A stretch of DNA of 10,186 bases from assembly GCF_000611645.1 (NCBI RefSeq), contig NW_014012059.1, forward strand, positions 2,966 to 13,151, given 5' to 3'. Shown piece after piece: positions 1 through 7,350 of the stretch. A model generated the notes under the pieces. It saw only the letters and a program-made list of their open reading frames with translations. It was not told the DNA's origin and made no database searches. The DNA is from Monoraphidium neglectum (taxonomy: Eukaryota > Chlorophyta > Chlorophyceae > Sphaeropleales > Selenastraceae). Each line of letters opens with the position of its first letter. The first letter of the stretch is position 1. A program made the translations under genes and the position numbers.

Positions 1-47
<47 letters not shown>

Positions 48-100
48 ACACGTGCACACACACACACACACACGTGCACACACACACACACATACACACA
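1..100. repeat. (CA)n/(TG)n microsatellite inside intron 9 of the TAL-like gene
   Basis: The repeat is nearly pure CA dinucleotides with a few CGTG interruptions, reaching the left edge of the window. In the transcript of the minus-strand gene it is a TG (UG) repeat that starts about eight bases after the exon 9 donor. The full length is unknown because the window cuts it. Confidence 0.95.
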
Positions 101-107
101 TGCCCAC

Positions 108-3100
108 CTGGTCCAGCAGCTCCCTGCCAGCCAGCCCCAGGCCGTCGTTAAAGGCCTCCTCAGTCACAGCCCCCAGCGGCGCCACGTCATCGTCGTCGCC
201 CAGGGTGTCCGGCGCCAGCGCGCGCGGCACGCCCTCGTCCTCGTCAGCGGAGGCGGTGGCCTTGAGGCCGGAGTTGTAGCCCTGGGCGCGGACGGGGCGG
301 GGCGGGGACGGCGGGCGGTTGTGTTGCAATAGTGTGCACCAGCGGGCGCACGCATGTGTGTGTGCGTGCGTGCGCACAAGTACGTGCGCAAGAGCAGAAG
401 AGCGCTGTTGGGGTGGCCTTGCGACGTGCAGCTGCCTGGGCAGGCGCCGCTGCCTCAAAACGCAGCGCCAGCCCAACCAACCGCAGTCAGCTGCCGATTT
501 GTGCCCGTGGCGCTGTTGCCACCCCACCCCCGCCGCTCGACAGCCCCCCTGCTCCGCAGTCGCCCCCGCAAGGCCGCCCCGCCGCCGGCCGGGGCCGCGC
601 CCGCGCACCTGCAGCGTGGGGCTGGCCTCCAGGTCGGCCATAACTCGTGCTGACAGCACCAGGTAGTCGCAGCCCGCCAGCGCCAGCGCGTCTGCAAGGG
701 AACAGTTGGGGCGAGGCGTGTGTTGGGTGGCGGTGGGTGACGGGGCGTGTGACGTGCCGACGGGCGGGCCGGCAGCAGTCCCGCGCCAGGCGACCCGTGT
801 CGTGCGCCGGCAGCAACAAATATTCCTTGAAGCGTACTTAGTCGCGCCCTGAATAGTTCAAGTGCCTGACCAGCCCAGCACCACAGCCGGGCAATTGCGT
901 CTTTGAATTGCCCCGCCGCCGGCCACCCACCGTCCTTGGTGCGGATCCCGGAGGCCATGACCTGCGTCTTGGGGTGCCGCGCGTTGACGTAGCCGTACAG
1001 CCGCCGCACCAGCTGCAGCCCGGGGTCCACGCGGCTGGCAAACCCGCTGTCCTCGCGCGGGCCCTGCGGCAAGTCGAGGGTCCGGCAGGGTTGACGCGCG
1101 CAGCACGTCATGGCGCGGCGAAGCGATGGGCAACGTCAGCAGACGCCGGCCCGAACTGAGATTGCCCAAACAGATGGTTTGCGGGGGCGAACTTGCCCTG
1201 CCCTGTGCCTCTGCCGCTGCGGCGCCCCAGGCCTGGAGCCCCTTTGGCCCTTGAGACGGCTTGTTTGCGCGTCACAGCAGGCCGCCGCCGTCCGTCAGCG
1301 CTGCGGCCACAGGGGCCTGGGCCTCACGTGGGGGTCCCTGATCACGCCGGGGTGCTTGTTGTACCAGTCGCGCGTGCGCCCCACGTTGGGCTGGATGACG
1401 CTCACGCCAGCCTGCGCCGCCGCGATGCCCTGGATCAGGCTGCGTGCGCAGGGCCGGGTGTGGGGCCACACGCATATGTGTCAAGGTTGAGCGGATGAAA
1501 ACGGCGACAAGAGCGAGGGGACCAAACCAAAACACTCACGGCATGCTGCTTTCTCGAAAACACGCATAGCACATGAAACACAAGCAGCTGGCCGCGGGCC
1601 TGTCCGACGCGTCCACCTGCGCCTTCCCAGCTGCACCGCCCGGCCCCCAAGCCGTCGAGCGCAGCCCGGCCTTGCAATCCCTCCGGAAGCCGCCCGGCAG
1701 CTGCCCGAGCCGCGCACCTGTAGATGTGGAAGACCTGCGTGGCGGTGCCCTCCGCCTCCAGCGCCGCCGCTGCCTGGATGCCCGCCCACGTGGCGGGCAC
1801 GCGGAAGATGAGCTTGCTGGGGGGCACTCCCATCTCCTGGTACAACGCCAGGATGCCCCGCGCCCTCGCCACCAGCGCGTCTGCGTTGCGCGGGGGAGGC
1901 GCACGCGATGCGGCAGCGACGCGGCGGCGTGGAGGGTCAAAGGAGGGGGGTGTTTGCTCAGAAAGCAGGGCCAGCGGCGTTGAAGGTAGGAAGGAAGGGG
2001 CGCACGCACTCAGCTGGCGCCGCTTGCGCCTGCCGCCGCGCGTAGCGCCGGGCCGCGGCCTCCTCTGCCGCGGGGCGCCCTCCACCAGCACTGTTATCAT
2101 ATTGCCGCTCATGATCCCATGCCCGCCGAGCTGCATCCCCCCGTGCCGCCCACCCTTGTCGTGCGCGAGGCGCGGGTCCAGCTCAGTGGCCACGCGCCCC
2201 TCCACCTGCTGCGCCAGCATGCTGCCAACCTGGTGGGGACGAGCGGGGAGGGGAGCTTTCACCGTAAGGGGCGGGGGCGGCGGGGCTCGACAGGCAAGTG
2301 CATTGCTTTGGGTGTGTGCTTGCGCTCGGGTGGTGGGGCTGTTGTAGGCGCGCACGTTTCGGCGCTCGCACAGGCGGCCTGGGGCCTGCTGGTGGCCGCA
2401 TTCAAGGGGCCTGGGGTGATGTGTAAAACCCCGGCCAGCGCAAGTGACGGCGACCCACGTTTGCGAGAGCCTTGTCCAGCTGGCATGACGCGCGCTCCGC
2501 GCCCTGCAGCTGCAGGCACTTGTCGTATGTCAGCGAATTCTCGATGGCATTCTGCGCGGAAAGAATGGCGCAAGCAGAGGGGGTGAGGGGTGCACCAGGA
2601 GGGAGGGGTTTGGGGTGCTGCTCGGTGCAGAAGGGGAGGGAGTGGGACGCAGCGGGGCGGCGACGGGGCGGCGCGGCGTCGGGCGCCCGCACGTGGCCGT
2701 TGGAGCGGGGGTTGTCAGGCGAGGCGCGCACTGCCCGCGTTGCGGGGGGCCGGTGCGGGGCGACTCAGCGCCACGCGGCTGTTCTGACACTGTAAGATCC
2801 GCGACGCCGGGCTGCTCGGGGTCGCTGAGTTTTTGGGGGTCTGGCAGGTGAACATGATGCAACCTCTGTTGCAAGAAGTGCTCGACAGATCAGGAGGGCA
2901 AGCTTGCTCACCATGAAGGGCTTCAGGCCTAGCTGGCCTGATGCCAACACTCCCTTCAAGACCTGTGGCAAGTTTATCGGCAAAACATAGATTGGAGGGA
3001 TGCGAACATGGCCAATGGAGGCCTGGTGAGGTGGCGACAGGCGGCTGGCGACACTCACCTGGGCAGAGACGGTCGCCGCCTTCAGCTGCACCGGCGTCTC

Positions 3101-3289
3101 CAAAAGCAACGTGTCGGGAACCACGCTTGACAGGCGAGAGAGCGCCTGCAGCTCATTGGCGCCGATACGCTGGCTTGGGGGAGTGTACACGGCAGGGGCA
3201 GAACTAGCGCTGGCCCGGCACACAAGCAGTCCACGACGCGGCCGGTGGGGGCAAGCCAAGGTACCGAAACTGCCCTGAAGGGCCTGCAT
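108..3289 (-). CDS. Transaldolase-family (TAL-like) protein, plastid-targeted, 9 exons, 3' end outside window
   Basis: Exons on the minus strand: 3289-3059, 2962-2912, 2551-2459, 2229-2154, 1880-1718, 1439-1328, 1063-931, 691-609, 281-108. Every intron is GT-AG and the phases match, giving 372 open codons; a donor (GTGGGC) after 108 shows that the gene continues off the left edge. The ATG at 3289 is the first in-frame ATG after an upstream in-frame TGA. Residues 1-30 are basic and Ser/Ala-rich with a VCRA|SA-type site, as in algal plastid transit peptides. Family motifs in order: VVPDT (56-60), VEGRVATELDPRL (134-146), LIFRVPATWAGI (174-185), VIQPNVGRTRDWY (219-231), VMASGIR (277-283) and AGCDYL, then an acidic tail and a C-terminal helix (VTEEAF, 353-358). 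Canonical transaldolase moves dihydroxyacetone units between sugar phosphates in the pentose phosphate pathway. Here the catalytic Lys position is Arg177 and other active-site residues differ, so the activity is doubtful. The family call is firm; the biochemical role is open. Confidence 0.88.
350..389. repeat. Imperfect (GT)n/(GC)n simple repeat in intron 8 of the TAL-like gene
   Basis: Alternating purine-pyrimidine sequence (gtgtgtgcgtgcgtgcgcac core) within the intron between exons 8 and 9. Such tracts can adopt Z-DNA. No other role is suggested. Confidence 0.8.
2579..2615 (+). other. G-run cluster with G-quadruplex potential in intron 2 of the TAL-like gene
   Basis: Five runs of three to five G (2579-2583, 2587-2590, 2601-2603, 2605-2608, 2612-2615) occur within 37 bases on the plus strand. 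In the pre-mRNA of the minus-strand gene the same stretch is C-rich and lies 25-65 bases upstream of the exon 3 acceptor, so it may simply be the pyrimidine tract region. Confidence 0.55.
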
Positions 3290-3390
3290 TATTGCTGCGA
3301 CGAGAAGTGATCTGGCGGAACGGAAGGAAAATGCGCAGCAACCCAGGCTGTAAATGCGTAAAGAAGCTCACAAAAAATTCTGCTGTGTGT

Positions 3391-3398
3391 TGTATAAG
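3391..3398 (-). promoter_or_regulatory. Possible TATA box of the TAL-like gene
   Basis: The minus strand reads CTTATACA here, about 100 bases upstream of the ATG at 3289. That would leave a 5' UTR of roughly 70-75 bases, a plausible length. No transcription start data are available, and short TATA-like strings are common by chance in this A/T-richer region. Confidence 0.25.
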
Positions 3399-3413
3399 TG
3401 AATGTCATCCTAC

Positions 3414-3447
3414 AATGTCCTCCAGCGTCGTGAATGTCCTCCAGCGT
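3414..3447. repeat. Two-copy direct repeat in the TAL-like gene's upstream region
   Basis: The 15-mer aatgtcctccagcgt occurs at 3414-3428 and again at 3433-3447, a period of 19 bases with four unmatched bases between. It sits just upstream of the TATA-like site for the minus-strand gene. It could be a duplicated regulatory element or a chance local duplication. Confidence 0.6.
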
Positions 3448-6400
3448 TGGGCCGTGGGTGCTGACGAGGAATCCTGCCGTTGCTGCCCGAAGAGTCATGC
3501 TCGTTCCGAGCCTCTTTGGGGCGGCGGAAGCGACATTTTTTGTCATCAAAGATCGGCCAGTAAGTTCAGGAATATCCGAGTTGCTCAATGCAGACCGCTC
3601 CTTTCCACGCCGCGGAGCCACTGTTCAACTGTCGGCGGCAGTCGCTCCCCCCCTCCCTTCACCTTTCTGAGTGCAGGAGATGGAGAAACGCGAGCCTGTC
3701 CCCCAGACAACTGCATCACGCCAAGATTGAAGCACGCACCGCCGCTTTGTATACTGCGGCCCCCAGCCCTATAACTTGCAGTGCGAACCGCATGTTTAAG
3801 GGACAAGGTCTCGACATTGCAGCAAGTGAACCTGCCCTTGCACGCATCTTTCAGCAGACGACGGACGATCCACTCGCTTGTTTGCTTGAACGAGCAGGTG
3901 GCTCAGTAAAGATTATGGCGTACAGTAGTACACTGCTGACTGGCGTGTGAGTGAGTTCAATTGGCCACACAACCTTTGCATCACCAAGCCCTGGTACAGT
4001 ACCACCTGTACGATCATTTCTGATGGGTGGCTCTTGTGTCTCAAGATAGCCAAAAACCGCAAAGGCCAGCTGAGTCCAAAGTCACATGAGCCGTATCAGC
4101 TGCGCTCAAACAAAGCCCTGCGGCTGACAGCCTACGGTGTGCTTTGAGCACGTGCTGGTGATGAAAACATGTTGTGGGCTAAAATGCTGAAAGCAGTTTA
4201 CGCCGTGCCTTGGTGATATGGTGACTTTTCATACAGGAGTGAAGGCAGCCCGATCCAGAGGCCAATTGCGCACCGGTCAACACGTCCCACCTGCAAGTTT
4301 GGGGACTAGTGAGGTTCATCCCTTGATGTTTGCGTGACAGGGCAGGAGTCGACGGCCGCTTCACAAAGTCATCACACGCGGAAAACATAATGGACATCCT
4401 GATAACGGCGGGGCCAGACAGTCGCTGGATGACGGGCCTCGCGGATCTGCAGAGGCAGGTGGGGACAAGTGATGCACATGGGCAATTTCTTGGCACCCAG
4501 CTTCGTTTCCCGGTCACCCAGCTGGAATACGGTCAAATGGAGATAATCCTTGATACCGGGAGCTGAGCGACGTGCTCCAAAAGCGTTATGTTGCATTATT
4601 CAAGTTCCTACTGTAGCACACTCCTCAACTTGCCTGTGACCTCGCTGTAGATCACAACTGCGCGCCTATTCCGTCCGGGCTCCTTTGCTGCTGATGAGAA
4701 TACGATGTTTAGGCATCTGTATTTGAATATCAAGCTTTATTGAATTGTGCGCTCTACATGTGCTCCGATGATTTGGACTCTCCCGCGTCAAGACCGCGAC
4801 CTTTCGTCTCGCGACCTGTTGCAGCCTCGACTGGGTGCCCTACGCGTATGATACAATCAGGTAACCTACTCGAAGCAATTGGTGGCATGTACTCGCAGCT
4901 ATTCGGCATCAACCACAAAGGGCACCAAAGTTGGAGTCTGTTCATCACTTTTTGGAGTTCAAGGGCCCGTTGACATCTGCTTGGCGACCCGATTGCTGGA
5001 GATGTGCCTCGCTTCACACGCAGGGTGGCTTTCACGAGCACTCATGTTGCTGTTTGTTACTCCCCTCATGGGAAACGGATAATTTTGACCATCAGTGATC
5101 GTGTCAGACCGAGGTCAACCACGTGGTGTATCCGTACCTCAAATTCGCCAAAGTTGCTCAATGTGATGCAGCCAAAAGTGACACCGTCCCTTCGCAGCCG
5201 CAGCCATGGCAGCTGCTGCCACTAGGCACATGTGCTGTCTGCTGCTCAGCCCTTCTACAGTACAGCTCGCGCATATAGCTTGTACTTACCGCTGGAGCTT
5301 TGAACCTCATCAACCCACGTCCCATACATTCCTCCACTCGCGCCGCCTTCTCTACTGCTTGCAGCTCCTCTCCTTGCACCAGGGCCACCAGCACCGTCGA
5401 GCAGTGCGCCATCGGCAGGACCTCACAAATTGCTGTGGGTGCCGGCCAGCGGCCCTGCGTTTGTCCAACGCACGTCTATTTCTGAAATTGCACAGACCGC
5501 ATGCTAGCTGCCAGAGATGCTACTGGACAATTGCATGGCACCGCTCCTTAAGCCAGCCGGTCTAGTCTGGTCCGCCTTGTGGCTGTGTTGTGCTGCTGCA
5601 TCCCGCTGCTCTACGTAGGCTGCGGGTCAGCTCCTCATCTTGCAGGGTGTACAGGTACAAGGGGTCTTCCTGCGTAATGTGGTCATGGCATATCTTGGAT
5701 CCAGAAGTGCAGGTCCAGCTCAAATATGTTGCATCTACAAAAATTTCAGTTAAATGCATCAAGTGATGGTGCTGTGGCTTGCGTCATCCTGTGCATGCAC
5801 GTTGTTTCTTCTTCAATCACACGCACACAGCGCAGGAGATCATATCGCGCCATCGTGTCACGGCCATGCGCTGACTTGCGTGCTTGCCGCATCTGTCCCC
5901 GCGTTCATCAGCTCGCTGTGCACTGGCATCCATTCATCACGCACGACATCACATACGTATGCAGCGTGTGCAGGCCGCCAGCACATACAGCTGCTGCCAC
6001 GCCACGCCTCTGGCAAGAGGGACCCACCGCAAATGCAGTCGAGGCCAGCCAATGAGGCCCAATAGCCTGGGACAGCAACAGCACGACTGTTGAGCAAATA
6101 CGTTGCCATTGAAAGCAAACCGGCTTAAAAACTTCAGGACAGGGCTAATGCGGGTCTTGGTGCATGTACGAAGCTACAGCTCAAACGTCCCCTTCCCTTA
6201 TCTCTTCCACCCAACTGGTGAGGCACGATCCTTCCCTGCTGTGCTGCTTTGTATTGACCCTCCTGCACCAGGGTCCTTTCTAGCAGGGCCAGGGATGTCC
6301 GAAGCAATTCAGAACAGCTGACATCAGAGAGGTTTGCAGCCAATTGTATTGAAAGTACATCAGATTTATCGCAGACTGTGCACGCGTGTGTGATGGCGAA

Positions 6401-7350
6401 AGGCGCGCGGCACCTTGACTCGAGCAGCGCTGTGAGTCTCACCAGGCAGGGCCTGGTATCGTGGCTCCATATCGAGCACCACGTCTGGGCAGGTTTTACG
6501 GCCAAACAGGGTGAGCGACTGCCACTGTACAAATTATGTTGAAACGTCACATGTCAGGTAGGGGCACGCCAGGGTGGCAAAGCAAAATGAATTTGCCGCA
6601 CGCCAGTTTGTGGATTTGCTGGTGTGAATCAATGGAGCAGGGCAGGATGGGCTTACGAGGTGCGCTCGTTGGGGTTCACCGTCCCGGTGGGTGCATGCGC
6701 GATGCGCCGTGCAAAGGTGGGGGTGACAAGGTGTCAAGCATGCCAGAGGAGTGCATCACTGCAATATCAAGAATCATATGACAAAACATGGCTGCCGCCA
6801 GCTCGCCTGCAGGTCTAGCGCTGAGCAATTTATATGTTTATACAATAGAGCTGTCGTGGACACTCAGATACAGCCCAGACAAGCCACACAAAAGCCGCTA
6901 CTTGACAGTCGTGGCTCTCAAGTGCAGGAAAAGTACGTATATGTATTTACACTTGGATTTGAGGGCAATTGATGCGTGGCCGGTGGGGGTAAGCGTTTGT
7001 GTGCAGCACCGCCGAGCGGCGTCACCAGCAGTGCCGCCTTGTGCAGCGGCTGTATCATACGTTGCTACATGTGAACCTGCAAGCTACGTGCACCTGGACT
7101 GTACTCTTTTTACATAGTCTCTGTGTGTTGACGACTTCACAATTGAATTGATTCAACGTAGTAGATCACCCAAGTGCCTACAGGCCGCGGTTATCCCTTC
7201 ACTTAGAAATCGCGCCCGATCTAAAGCGTCATATCAAGAGCTTTTCGCGCCCTACACCGCGCCGTCATGCCTGCTCCCTGATCTCGCGGCTTGATGGCAG
7301 CAGCCAGTCTCTGAAATTTGGTAGCACGCCCGTGGTGTGGCGTTCAGACT

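Larger units (their letters stand above)
3290..7350. other. Low-G+C divergent intergenic region, no supportable gene
   Basis: This 4.06-kb stretch lies between the two start codons. Sample counts give 33/60 G+C at 4741-4800 and 24/60 at 6901-6960, against 52/60 in the right-hand gene at 9121-9180. I looked on both strands for known domains, tRNA-like T-arms, long inverted repeats and terminal repeats and found none. Open frames of 60-140 codons occur in all frames, as expected by chance at about 50% G+C, and none carries a recognised motif. It must contain the promoters and 5' UTRs of both flanking genes. An A/T-rich TATA-like stretch at 6830-6847 could belong to the right-hand gene, but it lies about 500 bases from its ATG. 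A decayed mobile element or a poorly conserved gene cannot be excluded. Confidence 0.6.

Noticed and set aside
687..1880. Exons 5 and 8 of the TAL-like gene both begin with ACGCGCTGG after phase-1 introns, which suggested exon duplication.
   Set aside because: The similarity stops after about a dozen bases and the encoded segments match different, consecutive parts of the transaldolase fold.
3588..4147. Two plus-strand frames (3588-3950 and 3947-4147) that can be joined in phase with a GTGAGT donor near 3945 and a GGTACAG acceptor near 3999.
   Set aside because: The joined product has no recognisable domain, equally plausible-looking frames occur in the other phases, and codon use lacks the strong G/C-ending bias of the two real genes.
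4310..4326. ggttcatccc, vaguely like a tRNA T-arm.
   Set aside because: It is one base short of the T-loop pattern and no acceptor, D- or anticodon stem could be folded around it.
4330..4566. Plus-strand open frame ending in EIILDTGS, resembling the DTGS active-site motif of pepsin-like proteases.
   Set aside because: A stop codon follows the motif directly, no second catalytic motif or cysteine pattern was found downstream in any frame, and four-residue matches are expected by chance.
4740..5082. All three plus-strand frames here give protein-like translations.
   Set aside because: That all three look equally credible shows that appearance alone is no evidence of coding at this base composition.
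5290..5762. Minus-strand frames at 5562-5762 and about 5290-5450, the latter ending at a good GTAAGT donor, as possible exons of one gene.
   Set aside because: No recognisable family, no convincing linked exons with matching phase, and comparable frames exist on the other strand.
6258..6542. Plus-strand frame of about 94 codons with an acceptor-like CTAGCAG at 6281-6287 and a GTGAGC donor-like site near 6511.
   Set aside because: The overlapping minus-strand frame (6134-6550) is even longer and reads just as well. There is no domain, no partner exon and no composition signal.
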